Assembly: GCF_033170385.1 (NCBI RefSeq)
Contig: NZ_CP126170.1
Location: forward strand, 3,806,001-3,870,000
Length of the DNA: 64,000 nucleotides
Origin: Xanthomonas rydalmerensis
GTDB lineage: Bacteria > Pseudomonadota > Gammaproteobacteria > Xanthomonadales > Xanthomonadaceae
Direction: 5' to 3'
The position numbers and the translations under genes are program-made. This document shows, piece by piece, positions 51,149 through 63,720 of the stretch. The notes under the pieces are model-generated. The model did no database searches. It was not told the DNA's origin and saw only the letters and a list, made by a program, of their open reading frames with translations. Position 1 is the first letter of the stretch; each line of letters starts with the position of its first letter.

Positions 51149-51916
51149 ATGCGACTGATCGCCCTGCCCGCATTCCAGGATAACTACATCTGGGCGATCG
51201 CCACGGACGACGGGCGTGCATTGCTGGTCGATCCCGGCCAGAGCGAGCCGGTGCTGGAAGCCGCGGCGCAAGGGCTGCAGCCCGCCGCCATCCTGCTCAC
51301 CCACCACCACGACGACCACATCGGCGGTGTCGCCGCCTTGCGCGAACGCTGGCCGGACATCCCGGTGTACGCGCCGGACGACCCGCGGATCGCCGGATTC
51401 GCGTGCCAGCGGGTCGGCGACGGCGATGTCGTGAAGGTGCTGGACTGGCAGTTCGATACCCTGGCCGTCCCCGGCCATACCCACTCGCACCTGGCCTATG
51501 TCGGCCAGGGCCACCTGTTCAGCGGCGATACGCTGTTCAGCCTGGGCTGTGGGCGCATGTTCGAAGGTACGCCCTCCCAGATGTTGGGTTCGCTGCAGCG
51601 CCTGTCCGCCCTTCCGGGCCAGACGCTGGTCTGCTGCGGACACGAATACACCTTGGCCAATGCGGCATTCGCCGTCACGGTCGATCCCACCAACGCTGCC
51701 CTGCGGCAGCGCCATCAGGAAGCCCAGGCCATGCGTCACGCTGCCCGCCCCACCGTTCCCGTCACCCTCGCCAGCGAACTGGCGACCAATCCGTTCCTGC
51801 GTACCGCCTCTGCGGCGATCCAGCAGGCGATCGGCGCCCGGCTCGGCCGGGGGGTGTCCGACGAGGTGGACGTCTTCGCCGAATTGAGGCGCTGGAAAGA
51901 CGATTTCCGCGCATGA
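51149..51916 (+). CDS. gloB: Hydroxyacylglutathione hydrolase (glyoxalase II)
   Basis: 255 residues. Dinuclear metal motif THHHDDH (51-57), then [13 protein letters not shown], typical of GloB. Hydrolyses S-lactoylglutathione in methylglyoxal detoxification. The stop overlaps the start of the transglycosylase gene (ATGA). Confidence 0.96.
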   Translation: MRLIALPAFQDNYIWAIATDDGRALLVDPGQSEPVLEAAAQGLQPAAILLTHHHDDHIGGVAALRERWPDIPVYAPDDPRIAGFACQRVGDGDVVKVLDWQFDTLAVPGHTHSHLAYVGQGHLFSGDTLFSLGCGRMFEGTPSQMLGSLQRLSALPGQTLVCCGHEYTLANAAFAVTVDPTNAALRQRHQEAQAMRHAARPTVPVTLASELATNPFLRTASAAIQQAIGARLGRGVSDEVDVFAELRRWKDDFRA

Positions 51917-53124
51917 GGGCGCTGGCGTTGACGGCGGCGCTGACGCTGGCGATGGCGTCGGCGGCGTCCCCTGCGGCGGCCTCGACCCCGCTCGCGGCGG
52001 CACTCGAACAGACCGTGGCCGGCCTGAACGGCCTGCCGACGGACGCGGCGGCACTGCCACCACCGACCACCCGTAACGGGCACGACATCCTCGCCCGCTT
52101 CCGCGATGGCCTGGCCGACGCGCGCTGCGACGCCGGCGCCACCGATGCGCGCTGGCAGCAGCAATTCTCGCGCGCGCCGTCGCGTCTGGCCGACGAGGAC
52201 GAGGACGTGCTGCCGCTGTTCGGCTACGTGGTCGACGAACTGCGCGCGGCCAACCTGCCGACCGAGTTCGCGCTGATCCCGTTCGTGGAGAGCGGCTACC
52301 GCCCAGGCGCCCGCAACAGCGGCGGCCCCGCCGGCCTGTGGCAGTTCATCCCCGGCACCGCGCGCAACCACGATGTCCCGGTGGAGAGCGGCTACGACGG
52401 CCGCCTGTCCGCGGTGGACTCCACCCGCGCTGCGGTGCGCTACCTGAAGACCCTGCACGGCATGTTCGGCGGCGACTGGCGCCTGGCGATCATGGCCTAC
52501 AACGCCGGCGAGTACCGCGTGCTGCAGTCGATGCGCCGCGCCGGCATGAACGCGCAGAACGCGCAGCCGGACAAGCTGCCCGGCCTGTCCTCGGTCACCT
52601 ACGCCTATGTCGAGAAGCTGCACGCGCTGGCCTGCGTGCTGGAACAGGCGCAGACCCGCGACGAATGGATGGCCTCGCTGGACCGCGACGTGCCGATCCT
52701 GCAGGCACAGACCCTGCCCGCCGGCATGGCGCTGGACGAATGGGCACGGCGCCAGGCACTGCAGGGCAACCAACTCGCACGGCTGAACCCGGCGCTAGGC
52801 AGTGGCCGCAGCACCAAGCGTGCGCTGCCGGTACTGGCGCCGCGCAGCCTCGGCGGCCCCGTGCTGGCCCAGGACACCGCGCCGCCGGTGCAGGACGACG
52901 CGCCGGTCGTCGCCACCGTGGCCAGCACCGACGACAGCCCCGCGCCGAAACGCGCCACGCGCGCCGGCGCACGCTCCCGCCACACCCACACCGTGCGCGA
53001 CGGCGACACCGCCTGGAACATCGCCAAGCGCTACGGCATCACCGTGCAGGCGTTAATGATGAAGAACGGTCTGTCCGCGCGCAGCGTGCTGCGTCCCGGC
53101 ATGGTGCTGAGCTACGAGGACTGA
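51913..53124 (+). CDS. mltD: Membrane-bound lytic murein transglycosylase, MltD-like
   Basis: 403 residues with a signal peptide. The SLT domain has catalytic E126 (PFVESGY), [14 protein letters not shown] and [10 protein letters not shown]. One LysM peptidoglycan-binding repeat is at the C-terminus (about 356-402, [16 protein letters not shown]). Cleaves glycan strands in the periplasm. Translationally coupled to gloB, as in many gammaproteobacteria. Confidence 0.93.
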   Translation: MRALALTAALTLAMASAASPAAASTPLAAALEQTVAGLNGLPTDAAALPPPTTRNGHDILARFRDGLADARCDAGATDARWQQQFSRAPSRLADEDEDVLPLFGYVVDELRAANLPTEFALIPFVESGYRPGARNSGGPAGLWQFIPGTARNHDVPVESGYDGRLSAVDSTRAAVRYLKTLHGMFGGDWRLAIMAYNAGEYRVLQSMRRAGMNAQNAQPDKLPGLSSVTYAYVEKLHALACVLEQAQTRDEWMASLDRDVPILQAQTLPAGMALDEWARRQALQGNQLARLNPALGSGRSTKRALPVLAPRSLGGPVLAQDTAPPVQDDAPVVATVASTDDSPAPKRATRAGARSRHTHTVRDGDTAWNIAKRYGITVQALMMKNGLSARSVLRPGMVLSYED

Positions 53125-53501
53125 CGCGCTCCCGCCGCGGCGGGACGACGTCCACGACGTGCCGCAGCGCCGACGGCCGTGCAGCCACGCCGCGGGATGA
53201 CCTGATCACTCGTTCCCAACCCGAATGAGCACCTGCGACCAGCGTAAGCGCCTGCAAGGCAGGCGCATCACCGCGTCCAGGGCCTACGCCAACCGCGCAC
53301 TGCCCCACGGCCAGCATATCTGCCTCGATCGCCCCAGCGCGCTCAGCACGCGCACGAGGCGAAGGTAGCGACGTACCGCGCCTGCCGCCCAGTCGTGGCA
53401 CTGCCAAGCCTGCCGGCGATCGGCAGGCGCACGCGATGCACTTGCGCGCCAAGGCTGCGCACCTCTCCCGCGGCGACACGCACACCTCGATGACGCCTGA
53501 A

Positions 53502-53536
53502 ACGCAACAGGCCCGGCATTGCCGGGCCTGTTGCGT
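53502..53536 (-). terminator. Strong hairpin downstream of ppiD
   Basis: A perfect 16-bp stem (53502-53517 with 53521-53536, 3-nt loop) followed on the minus strand by TTTC. The surrounding gap 53125-53564 contains no gene. Confidence 0.75.
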
Positions 53537-53564
53537 GACATCGTGCTTCGACGGCGCGCAGCTG

Positions 53565-55553
53565 TTACAGCTGCGACTCCTGCACGCTGATCTTGAAGTG
53601 CTTGCGCATCGCATCGACGTAGGCCTTGGCATCGGCCTCGCCTTCGATCCGCGCCAGCTGCTGCTGGAACATGGTCCGCTGCTCGGCCGGCACCTTGCTC
53701 AGGTCGCCCGGCGTCACCTTGGTCACCGCGAACAGCGCATAGCGCTTGCCCACGGTGCCCGGCGCTGCAGGCAGTTCCACCTTGCCCACCGACGGCTTGC
53801 CGTCGGCCGGCTGCGGCGCGCTGAAGATCGCCTGGCTGGCCTGCGCGCTCGGCATCGGCACGTTGCGCGGCAAGCCCGGCATCGGGTTGATCTGCAGCTT
53901 TTCCGGGCCAGCCAGCGCCTGCAGGGTCTCGCCCTTGCGCAAGCGCGCCAGCAGCGCGTCGGCCTTGGCGGCGGCGGCCTTGGCGGTGCGGTCGGCATGC
54001 ACCGCGGCCACCACCTGCTCGTGCACCTTGGCCAGCGGCTGGATCTGCTCCGGCTGGTGCTGGGTCACGCGGATCAGCACGCTGTGGTTCGGCCCCAGGT
54101 TGATCGGGTCGCTGACCGTGCCGTCCTGCACCAGGGTGTCGGAGAACGCGGCGCGCAGCACCGCCGGCTGTGCGGCGATGCCGCTGGCGCTGGCGCGCGA
54201 GAACGGCCCCAGCGTCTGCACCGGCAGGCCCACTTCCTTCGCCGCCGAGGCCAGCGCGGTCGGGTTCTTGTAGACCAGGTCCACCAGCTTGCCGCTCAGT
54301 TCGCTGAAGGCCTTCTCGCTGTCGGCCTTCAGTTGCTCGCTGGCGAGCTGATCGCGGACCTGCTCGAACGACTTGCCGCCGCCGCCCTTGACCTGGCGCA
54401 GCTGGATCACGTGATAGCCGAATTCACTCTTCACCGGACCGACGATCTCGCCGGGCTTCATCGCGAACAGCGCATCCTCGAACGGCTTGACCATCACGCC
54501 CTTCTCCACCCAGCCCAGATCGCCGCCGGCGTTCTTGGAACCGGGGTCGTCGGAGTTGGCGCGGGCCAGCGCGGCGAAATCGGCGCCGGGCTGCTTGGCC
54601 TCGGCCGCCAGCTTGGCCGCCTTGGCCTCGGCCGCCTTCTGCGAGGCCGCGTCCTTGCCGGCGCTGATCAGGATGTGCGAGGCCAGCCGCTGGTCGGGCT
54701 CGACGAAGCGCGCCTTCTCGTCGTCGTAGCGCTTGCGCAGCGTCGCCTCGTCGGCCGGCTTGACCGGCGGCAGGTTGGCCGCATTGAGGTCGACGTACTC
54801 GATCGTCACGGTTTCCGGCTGCTTGAAGTCGGACTTGTGCGAGTCGTACCACTGCTGCACCTGCGCGTCGCTGACCGGTGCGGTGTCGGTCGGCATTTCC
54901 GGCAACAGCGCCATCTCCACGTCGCGCGTTTCGCCCAGCATCTTCAGCAGGCGCTCGGTCTCCTGCTTGGTGGCGAACGCCGATTCCGCGATGCCGGAAG
55001 GGATCACCGACTGCTGCAGCGCGTCGCGCACCAACTGCTGGAACATGGTCGGCGTGCGCGGCGGCGTGCCCGAGGCCAGGGCCAGGCGGTAGCGCTCCGG
55101 ATCGAACTTGCCGTCGTTCTGGAAGGCGGGCATGGAGCTGATGTAATCGCGCACCGCGGCATCGCCGATGACCACGCCGGCGCGTTCGGCCGACAGCTTC
55201 GCCACCTGCTCGTCGATCAGCTGATCGAGCAGCTTGCGCTTGTTGTCGATGCTTTCGAACGCACGCGGATCGAAATCCTCGCCCTGCTGTTCGCGCGCCT
55301 GGATGCGCGCCTGCTCGAAGCGGGTACGGAACTGTTCCGTGCTCACTTCGTGGTGCTGCCACAGCAGCGACACCGGCCACCATGTCGGCGCCGACGACCA
55401 CCACGCCGGCGGCGCCTGCACCTTGGCGACATTGTTGGCACCGACGCCACCGAGGTAGCTGTTGTCGATGACGAACAGGAACGGAATCATCAACAAGCCG
55501 ATGATCGCGGTGGCGATCCAGCCCGAGGTCTTTTCGCGAAGTTTCTGCAGCAT
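53565..55553 (-). CDS. ppiD: Periplasmic peptidyl-prolyl isomerase/chaperone PpiD (SurA-N, PPIC domains)
   Basis: 662 residues from MLQKLREKTSGWIA at 55553. N-terminal membrane anchor (12-32), SurA-like chaperone region, a parvulin/PPIC domain around 265-365 (RLASHILIS..., DLGWVEKGVMVKPFEDALF, EFGYHVIQL), and a long C-terminal part. PpiD is bound at the SecYEG exit and helps outer-membrane protein folding. It follows the tRNA-Asp/Val cluster and has its own terminator. Confidence 0.93.
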   Translation of the reverse strand: MLQKLREKTSGWIATAIIGLLMIPFLFVIDNSYLGGVGANNVAKVQAPPAWWSSAPTWWPVSLLWQHHEVSTEQFRTRFEQARIQAREQQGEDFDPRAFESIDNKRKLLDQLIDEQVAKLSAERAGVVIGDAAVRDYISSMPAFQNDGKFDPERYRLALASGTPPRTPTMFQQLVRDALQQSVIPSGIAESAFATKQETERLLKMLGETRDVEMALLPEMPTDTAPVSDAQVQQWYDSHKSDFKQPETVTIEYVDLNAANLPPVKPADEATLRKRYDDEKARFVEPDQRLASHILISAGKDAASQKAAEAKAAKLAAEAKQPGADFAALARANSDDPGSKNAGGDLGWVEKGVMVKPFEDALFAMKPGEIVGPVKSEFGYHVIQLRQVKGGGGKSFEQVRDQLASEQLKADSEKAFSELSGKLVDLVYKNPTALASAAKEVGLPVQTLGPFSRASASGIAAQPAVLRAAFSDTLVQDGTVSDPINLGPNHSVLIRVTQHQPEQIQPLAKVHEQVVAAVHADRTAKAAAAKADALLARLRKGETLQALAGPEKLQINPMPGLPRNVPMPSAQASQAIFSAPQPADGKPSVGKVELPAAPGTVGKRYALFAVTKVTPGDLSKVPAEQRTMFQQQLARIEGEADAKAYVDAMRKHFKISVQESQL

Positions 55554-55685
55554 TGGGAACCGACGGCCTATTGGCGAGCCGCGCAGTTTAACCCGCTTCA
55601 CGCCTTGCGGCAGAACCGGCGGCCCGCCAGCCCGCGCCGCTCATGCGCCGCGGCGGCGAATCCGGGCGAAACCAGCGCACTGCGG

Positions 55686-55718
55686 AAAAAAAGAAACCCC
55701 CGATTGCTCGGGGGTTTC
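55686..55718 (-). terminator. Terminator of the tRNA-Val/Asp cluster
   Basis: 11-bp stem (55693-55703 with 55708-55718) followed on the minus strand by seven T. A similar hairpin lies between the two Asp genes (55888-55913). Confidence 0.85.
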
Positions 55719-55727
55719 GCGTGCAAA

Positions 55728-55804
55728 TGGCGGAGTGGACGGGACTCGAACCCGCGACCTCCGGCGTGACAGGCCAGCATTCTAACCGACTGAACTACCA
55801 CTCC
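55728..55804 (-). tRNA. tRNA-Asp(GTC), copy 1
   Basis: 77 nt with CCA; anticodon loop CTGTCAC gives GTC. Identical to the copy at 55922-55998. Confidence 0.97.
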
Positions 55805-55921
55805 GCGTTTGAACGGAGGCGGGCGCGAAGCCCGCTTTCCCGGAGCTGCCGGGCCGACGCTGGCGCGTGGCGGCGACTGCGAGAAACGAAACCCCCGATC
55901 GCTCGGGGGCTTCGGTACAAC

Positions 55922-55998
55922 TGGCGGAGTGGACGGGACTCGAACCCGCGACCTCCGGCGTGACAGGCCAGCATTCTAACCGACTGAACTACCACTCC
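55922..55998 (-). tRNA. tRNA-Asp(GTC), copy 2
   Basis: 77 nt with CCA; identical to copy 1, 117 bp apart, separated by a hairpin. Confidence 0.97.
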
Positions 55999-56025
55999 GC
56001 TTTTGAAACTTGTCGCTTGGTGCTC

Positions 56026-56100
56026 TGGTGGGTGCTGAGGGTTTCGAACCCCCGACCCTCTCCGTGTAAAGGAGACGCTCTACCGCTGAGCTAAGCACCC
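56026..56100 (-). tRNA. tRNA-Val(TAC)
   Basis: 75 nt with CCA; anticodon loop TTTACAC gives TAC. First of the Val-Asp-Asp transcript, 11 bp after hup. Confidence 0.97.
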
Positions 56101-56111
56101 TAGCGAGTCGA

Positions 56112-56384
56112 TTAGTTTACGGCATCCTTCAGCGCTTTACCAGCCTTGAACGTCGGATTCTTCGACGCCGCGATCTTGATGGAGTCGCCGGTCTTCGGGT
56201 TGCGGCCGGTGCGCTCGGCACGGTCGCGCACCTGGAAGGTGCCGAAGCCCACGAGCGTGACGCTGTCGCCCTTCTTCAGCGCCTTGGTCACTTCCGACAC
56301 GAAGGCGTCGATGGCACGACCGGCTTCGGCCTTGGAGATATCGGCGGCAGCGGCGATCGCGTCGTTCAGTTCGGCTTTATTCAT
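56112..56384 (-). CDS. hup: DNA-binding protein HU
   Basis: 90 residues: [21 protein letters not shown], the VTLVGFGTF turn, and the DNA-arm sequence [33 protein letters not shown] in the beta-type pattern. Architectural nucleoid protein. Follows lon on the same strand and has its own promoter at 56524-56552. Confidence 0.97.
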   Translation of the reverse strand: MNKAELNDAIAAAADISKAEAGRAIDAFVSEVTKALKKGDSVTLVGFGTFQVRDRAERTGRNPKTGDSIKIAASKNPTFKAGKALKDAVN

Positions 56385-56523
56385 TTCTTGATGACTCCAT
56401 GTGCGGCAGAAGACCGCGGAATTGAGGATCGGGTGTCGGCGTGGCCTGTCTCGCGTTGGCGAGACCCCGATCGATGATTTGCACTACCAAGCACGCCCGT
56501 TCGCGGTGCTCGCAAGCGCTGCA

Positions 56524-56552
56524 TTTATACCAGCGGGCCCATACCCGCGCAA
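56524..56552 (-). promoter_or_regulatory. sigma70-type promoter of hup
   Basis: TTGCGC (56547-56552), a 17-nt spacer, TATAAA (56524-56529) on the minus strand, about 140 nt before the ATG. Confidence 0.6.
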
Positions 56553-56612
56553 GCCGAAAAGCCAGCAACGGCGCGGGTTTGAGCCATATGCGCAGGGACG
56601 GTTCAGCGCGCG

Positions 56613-59081
56613 TCAGTGCTTGACGCGCGGGTTCGAGGATGCTTTCTGCTTGCGCCGCGACGGCGCCTGCTCGGCATCGGCGGCGGGCTTGGGCGCAAGC
56701 GGACGCTCCAGGGCCAGATCCAGCACTTCGTCGATCCACTTCACCGGCACGATCTTCAGATCGCGGGTGACGTTCTCCGGGATGTCGGCCAGATCCTTGC
56801 GGTTCTCCTCGGGGATCAGCACGGTGCGGATACCGCCGCGCAGCGCCGCCAGCAGCTTTTCCTTGAGTCCGCCGATCGCCGAGACGCGGCCACGCAAGGT
56901 GATCTCGCCGGTCATCGCCACCTCCGACCGGACCGGCACCTTGGTCAGCATCGACACCAGCGAGGTCACCATCGCGATGCCGGCGCTGGGGCCGTCCTTG
57001 GGCGTGGCGCCATCGGGCACGTGCAGATGCACGTCGTGCTTCTGCAGGAAGTCCGCCTCGATGCCGAGCCGCTCGGCGCGCGAGCGCACCACCGACAACG
57101 CCGCCGACGCCGATTCCTTCATCACGTCGCCGAGCTGGCCGGTCAGGATCACCGCGCCCTTGCCCGGGACCAGGGTCGATTCGATCTGCAACAGATCGCC
57201 ACCAACCTCGGTCCAGGCCAGGCCGGTCACCAGGCCGATCTCGTTCTGCTCCTCGGCGCGACCGAAGTCGTAGCGGCGCACGCCCAGGTACTTGTCCAGG
57301 TTCTTCGAGCCGACGCTGACGCGCGCCTTGTCCTTGCGCGCGACACCCTTCTTGGCCGCAGCCTTCTTCGCCGGCACCACCGTCTGCGGACCGGCCAGGG
57401 CGATCTCCTTGACCACCTTGCGGCAGATCTTGGCCACTTCGCGCTCGAGGTTACGCACGCCGGATTCGCGCGTGTAGTAGCGCACGATGTCGCGGATCGC
57501 GTCGGCACCGATCTCCAGTTCGTCCTGCTTCAGGCCATTGGCCTTGAGCTGCTTGGGTACCAGGTAGCGTGCGGCGATGTTGAGCTTCTCATCCTCGGTA
57601 TAGCCGGGGATGCGGATCACTTCCATGCGGTCCAGCAACGGGCCGGGGATGTTCAGCGAATTGGAGGTCGCCACGAACATCACTTCGGACAGGTCCAGAT
57701 CCACTTCCAGGTAGTGGTCGTTGAAGGCGTTGTTCTGCTCGGGGTCGAGCACTTCCAGCAGCGCCGACGACGGATCGCCGCGGAAGTCCATCGACATCTT
57801 GTCGATCTCGTCGAGCACGAACAGCGGGTTCTTGCTGCCGACCTTGTTGAGGTTCTGCACGATGCGGCCCGGCATCGAACCGACATAGGTGCGGCGATGC
57901 CCACGGATCTCCGCCTCGTCGCGCACGCCGCCCAGCGACATGCGCACGAACTTGCGGTTGGTGGCCTTGGCGATGGACTGGCCCAGCGAGGTCTTGCCCA
58001 CGCCCGGCGGCCCGACCAGGCACAGGATCGGCCCCTTCATCTGCTTCACCCGCGACTGCACCGCGAGATACTCGAGGATGCGGTCCTTGACCTTCTCCAG
58101 GCCGTAGTGATCGGCGTCGAGGGTTTCCTGCGCGACCTTGAGGTCCTTGCGCACCTTGCTGCGCTTCTTCCACGGCACGCCCAGCAGCCAGTCGAGGTAG
58201 TTGCGCACCACCGCGGCTTCGGCGGACATCGGCGACATCTGCTTGAGCTTGTTGAGTTCGGCCTTGGCCTTGGTCTCCACCGGCTTGGGCATGCCGGCCT
58301 CGGCGATCTTGCGCGCCAGTTCCTCCAGTTCGCCCGGCGCATCGTCGAGGTCGCCCAGCTCCTTCTGGATCGCCTTCATCTGCTCGTTGAGGTAGTACTC
58401 GCGCTGGCTTTTCTCCATTTGCGACTTGACCCGGCCGCGGATGCGCTTCTCCAGCTGCTGCACATCGATCTCGCCGTCGACCAGGCCGACCAGCATCTCC
58501 AGGCGCTCGCCCACTTCCAGCGTTTCCAGCAGGCGCTGCTTGTCGGCCAGGCGCACACCGATGTGCGCGGCGATGGTGTCGGCCAGGCGGCCGGGCTCGT
58601 CGATGCCGGACAACGTCTGCAGCAACTCCGGCGGCAGCTTGCGGTTGGTCTTGACGTACTGCTCGAACAGCGACATCAGCGAGCGCGCGATCGCCTCGAC
58701 CTCGCGCTCCTCGCGCGATTCGGCGGCGTCGATCTCGCGGCCTTCGCCCTGCAGCGCGCCGTCGCGCTCGGCGACCTTGTCGACGCTGACCCGCGACAGG
58801 CCTTCGACCAGGACCTTGATGGTGCCATCGGGCAGCTTCAGCAGTTGCAGCACCTGCGCCAACGTGCCGACGTTGTACAGGTCGGCCGCCGCCGGATCGT
58901 CGGTCTCAGCGGATTTCTGCGCGACCAGCAGGATGCGCTTGTCGGCCTCCATCGCGTGCTCGAGCGCGCGCATGGATTTGTCGCGACCGACGAACAGCGG
59001 GATGACCATGTGCGGGAAGACCACGACGTCGCGCAACGGCAGGACCGGCAGGTCGAGGACTTCGGATTGGGACTGGGCCAT
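56613..59081 (-). CDS. lon: ATP-dependent protease Lon
   Basis: 822 residues. N-terminal LON substrate domain, Walker A GPPGVGKT, Walker [10 protein letters not shown], and the protease dyad S699 (DGPSAG) and K742. A C-terminal basic tail of about 25 residues ([14 protein letters not shown]) extends past the usual end. Degrades misfolded and regulatory proteins. The gene order tig-clpP-clpX-lon-hup is a classic gammaproteobacterial block. Confidence 0.98.
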   Translation of the reverse strand: MAQSQSEVLDLPVLPLRDVVVFPHMVIPLFVGRDKSMRALEHAMEADKRILLVAQKSAETDDPAAADLYNVGTLAQVLQLLKLPDGTIKVLVEGLSRVSVDKVAERDGALQGEGREIDAAESREEREVEAIARSLMSLFEQYVKTNRKLPPELLQTLSGIDEPGRLADTIAAHIGVRLADKQRLLETLEVGERLEMLVGLVDGEIDVQQLEKRIRGRVKSQMEKSQREYYLNEQMKAIQKELGDLDDAPGELEELARKIAEAGMPKPVETKAKAELNKLKQMSPMSAEAAVVRNYLDWLLGVPWKKRSKVRKDLKVAQETLDADHYGLEKVKDRILEYLAVQSRVKQMKGPILCLVGPPGVGKTSLGQSIAKATNRKFVRMSLGGVRDEAEIRGHRRTYVGSMPGRIVQNLNKVGSKNPLFVLDEIDKMSMDFRGDPSSALLEVLDPEQNNAFNDHYLEVDLDLSEVMFVATSNSLNIPGPLLDRMEVIRIPGYTEDEKLNIAARYLVPKQLKANGLKQDELEIGADAIRDIVRYYTRESGVRNLEREVAKICRKVVKEIALAGPQTVVPAKKAAAKKGVARKDKARVSVGSKNLDKYLGVRRYDFGRAEEQNEIGLVTGLAWTEVGGDLLQIESTLVPGKGAVILTGQLGDVMKESASAALSVVRSRAERLGIEADFLQKHDVHLHVPDGATPKDGPSAGIAMVTSLVSMLTKVPVRSEVAMTGEITLRGRVSAIGGLKEKLLAALRGGIRTVLIPEENRKDLADIPENVTRDLKIVPVKWIDEVLDLALERPLAPKPAADAEQAPSRRKQKASSNPRVKH

Positions 59082-59125
59082 GAGGATTCCGATTTGGGAG
59101 GCGGGAACGCGGTGCGGGCGGCCAT

Positions 59126-59160
59126 AAAAACGCCGATGGCCCCGTTATGGGGCCATCGGC
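59126..59160 (-). terminator. Terminator between clpX and lon
   Basis: 12-bp stem (59132-59143 with 59149-59160), 5-nt loop, TTTTT on the minus strand. It implies that lon has its own promoter in the short 59082-59125 stretch or depends on read-through. Confidence 0.8.
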
Positions 59161-59259
59161 TGGACGATGCAAGGGGAGCAAGAAACCCCTTTTACTTTCA
59201 GTAACTTACCGAGACACAGGGAGGCCGCGACGAGGTCGCCGCGCCCACCCCGCCCGGGG

Positions 59260-60546
<1,287 letters not shown>

Positions 60547-60604
60547 TGCTTCGCTTACCCAGTTACCCCACCCGATGAACGGTGGTTCGATTTCGAGAAT
60601 AGCA

Positions 60605-60640
60605 CAGGGCCGGGAGGACGCTAGCCCGACCCCGGCCCTG
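60605..60640 (-). terminator. Hairpin between clpP and clpX
   Basis: A 10-bp inverted repeat (60605-60614 with 60631-60640) without a T run. Possible attenuator separating clpP from clpX. Confidence 0.4.
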
Positions 60641-60674
60641 CGGAATACGCTGCGTTTAGCAGTACATGCAAGCC

Positions 60675-61301
60675 TTATGCCGGCTGGATGGACTCATCCG
60701 GGCGACGCTCCAGAACCTGGTCGACGAGGCCGTAGGCCTGCGCGTCGACGGCGCTCTTGAAGTTGTCGCGCTCGGTGTCGCGGGCGATGGTCTCCAGCGA
60801 CTGGCCGGTGTGCTTGGCCAGGATTTCGTTCAGCCGCGCGCGCAGGGTCAGGATCTCGCGCGCGTGGATGTCGATGTCGGTGGCCTGGCCCTGGAAGCCG
60901 CCCAGCGGCTGGTGGATCATCACCCGCGAGTTCGGCAGCGCATAGCGCTTGCCGGCCGCGCCCGAGGCCAGCAGCAGCGCGCCCATCGAGGCGGCCTGGC
61001 CGACGCAGATGGTGCTCACGTCCGGCTTGATGTACTGCATGGTGTCGTAGATCGCCATGCCGGCGGTGACCACGCCGCCCGGCGAGTTGATGTAGATGCT
61101 GATGTCCTTCTCCGGATTGTCCGCTTCCAGGAACAGCAGCTGCGCCACGATCACATTGGCCATGTGGTCGTCGATCGGGCCGACCAGGAAGATCAGGCGC
61201 TCCTTCAACAGGCGCGAATAGATGTCGTAGGCGCGCTCGCCGCGGCTGGTCTGCTCGACCACCATCGGAACCAGATTCAAGGCCTTGGTCACATTGTCCA
61301 C
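60675..61301 (-). CDS. clpP: ClpP protease subunit
   Basis: 208 residues from a GTG at 61301 with AGGAG upstream. Catalytic triad S105 (GQAASMGA), H130 (MIHQPLGG) and D179, in the E. coli spacing. Forms the tetradecameric chamber used by ClpX and ClpA. Confidence 0.98.
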   Translation of the reverse strand: MDNVTKALNLVPMVVEQTSRGERAYDIYSRLLKERLIFLVGPIDDHMANVIVAQLLFLEADNPEKDISIYINSPGGVVTAGMAIYDTMQYIKPDVSTICVGQAASMGALLLASGAAGKRYALPNSRVMIHQPLGGFQGQATDIDIHAREILTLRARLNEILAKHTGQSLETIARDTERDNFKSAVDAQAYGLVDQVLERRPDESIQPA

Positions 61302-61442
61302 GCGGTGATCTCCTGCTGCTCGGGGTCGGTCCCTGCACGGGGGTGTACAGGGCTTCGCATCGTGTTGCGCCCCGCCGCCGCGGGGAGTGAAACGGGATTC
61401 GGCGCGCGCATGCCGGGATGCGCGCGGCGGCGACGCGTCGTC

Positions 61443-62738
61443 TTATTGACGGATCGCGTCCTGGAACGACATCGCCTGCTCGGTGTGCTGGGCGCGCTCG
61501 GCGATCCAGTCGATCACCTGCTCTTCCATCACGCGGCTCTGCAGTCCTCCCATCAATTGGGGGTCGTTGCGGTACATCTCAATGACCTGTTCCGGCTCTT
61601 CGTAGGTCGAGGCGATCAGGCGCAGCGTCTCCGAGACCCGCTTCGGGTCCAGGCGCAGTTCGTTGCGGCGGGCGACCTCGCCGACCAGCAGGCCGACCAG
61701 CACACGCTTGCGCGCGGCGTCCATGAAGCCCTGGTGGGCATCGTCAGGCACCTGGCCCGGGTCGCGGCCGGAACGGCGCAGTTGCTCGACCTGCTGCGCC
61801 AGCATGGCGCGCGCTTCGTTCTCGACCAGGCGCGGCGGCATTTCGACCGAGGCGTAGGCGGCGATCAGCTGCTCGCCGACTTCGCGGCGCAGGCGGTTCA
61901 TCAGCGCGCCCTTGAGCTCGCGTTCCAGGTTGATGCGGATGTCCTTGCGGAACTGCTCGGCATCACCGCTCTTCACGCCGAAGCTCTTGATGAACTCCTT
62001 GTCCACGTCCGGCAGCACCGGCGCGGCCACGTCGACCGCCTTCACGTGGACCTGGACCTGCTTGCCGGCGAACTGCGGCACACGCCAGTCGGCCGGGAAG
62101 TCGACGGTCAGGGTCTTCTCTTCGTCCTTGGACAGGCCGACCAGGCCCTGCTCGATCGCCGGGAACATGACGCCCGAGCCGATCACGCTGCTGCCCTTCT
62201 CCACGCCCTCGGCCGGCAGGCGCTCGTCGCCGACCTGCGACCAGGTCTCCAGGGTCACCAGGTCGCCGTCCTGCGCCGGACGCGCGACCGGCTGCCAGGT
62301 GCGGCGCTGCAGGCGCAGGTTTTCGATCATCTGCTCGATGTCGGCGTCGGTGACCTCGGCGGTGTGGCGGATCACCTGCAGCTTGGACACGTCGATGTCG
62401 CCGAAGTCCGGCACCACTTCGAAGGTGGCCACGAACTGCAGTTCGTTGTCGCCGGCGCGGTCGATGCGCGGATTGCCGGCCAGGCGCAGCGCGTGCTCGC
62501 GCACGGCCGAGTCGAAGGTCTCGCGCAGCAGGCCGTCCAGCGCCTCGGCGCGGATCTGCGGCCCGAAGCGCTGCTCGATCACCTTGGCCGGAATCTTGCC
62601 CGGACGGAAGCCCTTGATCCGCGCGGTACGCGCGACTTCGCGCAGGCGACCGCCGACATGGGTTTCCAGGCGATCCTCCGGCAGGGTGAAGGTCAGACGC
62701 CGTTCCAGGGTACCGGTGGTTTCGATCGAAGCTTGCAT
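61443..62738 (-). CDS. tig: Trigger factor
   Basis: 431 residues from [15 protein letters not shown] at 62738. Ribosome-binding signature [21 protein letters not shown]-type PPIase domain around 150-245, and a C-terminal chaperone domain. First chaperone for nascent chains. Leads the tig-clpP-clpX block; the tRNA cluster lies upstream (62739-62929 shows no gene). Confidence 0.97.
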   Translation of the reverse strand: MQASIETTGTLERRLTFTLPEDRLETHVGGRLREVARTARIKGFRPGKIPAKVIEQRFGPQIRAEALDGLLRETFDSAVREHALRLAGNPRIDRAGDNELQFVATFEVVPDFGDIDVSKLQVIRHTAEVTDADIEQMIENLRLQRRTWQPVARPAQDGDLVTLETWSQVGDERLPAEGVEKGSSVIGSGVMFPAIEQGLVGLSKDEEKTLTVDFPADWRVPQFAGKQVQVHVKAVDVAAPVLPDVDKEFIKSFGVKSGDAEQFRKDIRINLERELKGALMNRLRREVGEQLIAAYASVEMPPRLVENEARAMLAQQVEQLRRSGRDPGQVPDDAHQGFMDAARKRVLVGLLVGEVARRNELRLDPKRVSETLRLIASTYEEPEQVIEMYRNDPQLMGGLQSRVMEEQVIDWIAERAQHTEQAMSFQDAIRQ

Positions 62739-62929
62739 GTGGACTCCTGCCACCGGGAGCCCACGGCTCTCGGCACGATGTAGAAAAGTACGGGTTGGCG
62801 CGGGCACGGGACAGCCGCCGCAGCCGGATAGTTTCGCCTATTCCCGCGGCGCCTGCCAGCGCAGGGCCGGTAGGCCCGAAGCGGCGACGCCGGACGTGGC
62901 CGCGCGAGCACGGCCCACGGGCATCGGAA

Positions 62930-63014
62930 TGGTGCGAAAGAGGGGACTCGAACCCCTACGCCTTGCGGCACTGGTACCTAAAACCAGGGCGTCTACCAAT
63001 TCCGCCACTTTCGC
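62930..63014 (-). tRNA. tRNA-Leu(TAG)
   Basis: 85 nt with CCA; anticodon loop TTTAGGT gives TAG; class-II variable arm. Confidence 0.96.
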
Positions 63015-63065
63015 ATTGCAGGGCCGGAAGGCGCCTGCCGGCACATTGTTGCAGGCCGGCCGGCA

Positions 63066-63098
63066 AAGAAAAAGGCACCTGCCGGAGCAGGTGCCTTT
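63066..63098 (-). terminator. Terminator after tRNA-Lys
   Basis: 12-bp stem (63071-63082 with 63087-63098), CGGA-type loop, then TTCTTT on the minus strand. It implies that tRNA-Leu has a separate promoter or read-through. Confidence 0.8.
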
Positions 63099-63104
63099 CT
63101 GTTT

Positions 63105-63180
63105 TGGTGGGCCGTCAAGGATTCGAACCTTGGACCTATTGATTAAGAGTCAACTGCTCTACCAACTGAGCTAACGGCCC
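63105..63180 (-). tRNA. tRNA-Lys(CTT)
   Basis: 76 nt with CCA; anticodon loop CTCTTAA gives CTT. Confidence 0.96.
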
Positions 63181-63255
63181 TGAAACTGAGTCGCACATTC
63201 TATGTGCTTTTTTGCTTCGTTGCAACACCCGCGAAGCGTCGGGTCACACGATCAA

Positions 63256-63332
63256 TGGGGTGGCTGAGGGGACTCGAACCCCCGACATCTGGAATCACAA
63301 TCCAGTACTCTAACCAACTGAGCTACAGCCAC
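63256..63332 (-). tRNA. tRNA-His(GTG)
   Basis: 77 nt with CCA; anticodon loop TTGTGAT gives GTG; the extra 5' G typical of His is encoded at 63333 opposite C73. Confidence 0.96.
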
Positions 63333-63367
63333 CATTGAAACCTTGCATCTGCTGCCCGGCGCCGGTG

Positions 63368-63444
63368 TGGCGCGCCCGACAGGAATCGAACCTGTAACCG
63401 CCGGCTTAGAAGGCCGGTGCTCTATCCAGTTGAGCTACGGGCGC
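63368..63444 (-). tRNA. tRNA-Arg(TCT)
   Basis: 77 nt with CCA; anticodon loop CTTCTAA gives TCT. Confidence 0.97.
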
Positions 63445-63488
63445 CCTGGCTGGATTGTCGCATTCCTTTCCGCCGTTGGACATCGGAT

Positions 63489-63565
63489 TGGTCGGGGTAG
63501 AGGGATTCGAACCCCCGACATCCTGCTCCCAAAGCAGGCGCGCTACCAGACTGCGCTATACCCCG
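63489..63565 (-). tRNA. tRNA-Pro(TGG)
   Basis: 77 nt with CCA; anticodon loop TTTGGGA gives TGG. First of the Pro-Arg-His-Lys-Leu series upstream of tig. Confidence 0.97.
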
Positions 63566-63720
63566 GCGGAACATCCCTCGCGGCCAAGGCCGGAAAGGTC
63601 GGCTATTGTGGGAAGCCTGAGGCCCGCTGTCAACGTCGCATGTACGCAACATCGCCTGCGCTATGCTCACGCCTTGCCATCGGCACCGGCCGAGCGCCAC
63701 TTTTTGAAGGAGAAAACAGC

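Noticed and set aside
53436..55769. A 777-codon open frame on the plus strand opposite ppiD
   Set aside because: It is antisense to a clear PpiD gene; the residues are His/Leu/Arg-rich as expected from the complement of high-GC codons.
56616..59204. An 862-codon open frame opposite lon
   Set aside because: Antisense shadow of lon with repetitive His/Asp/Gln composition and no domain.
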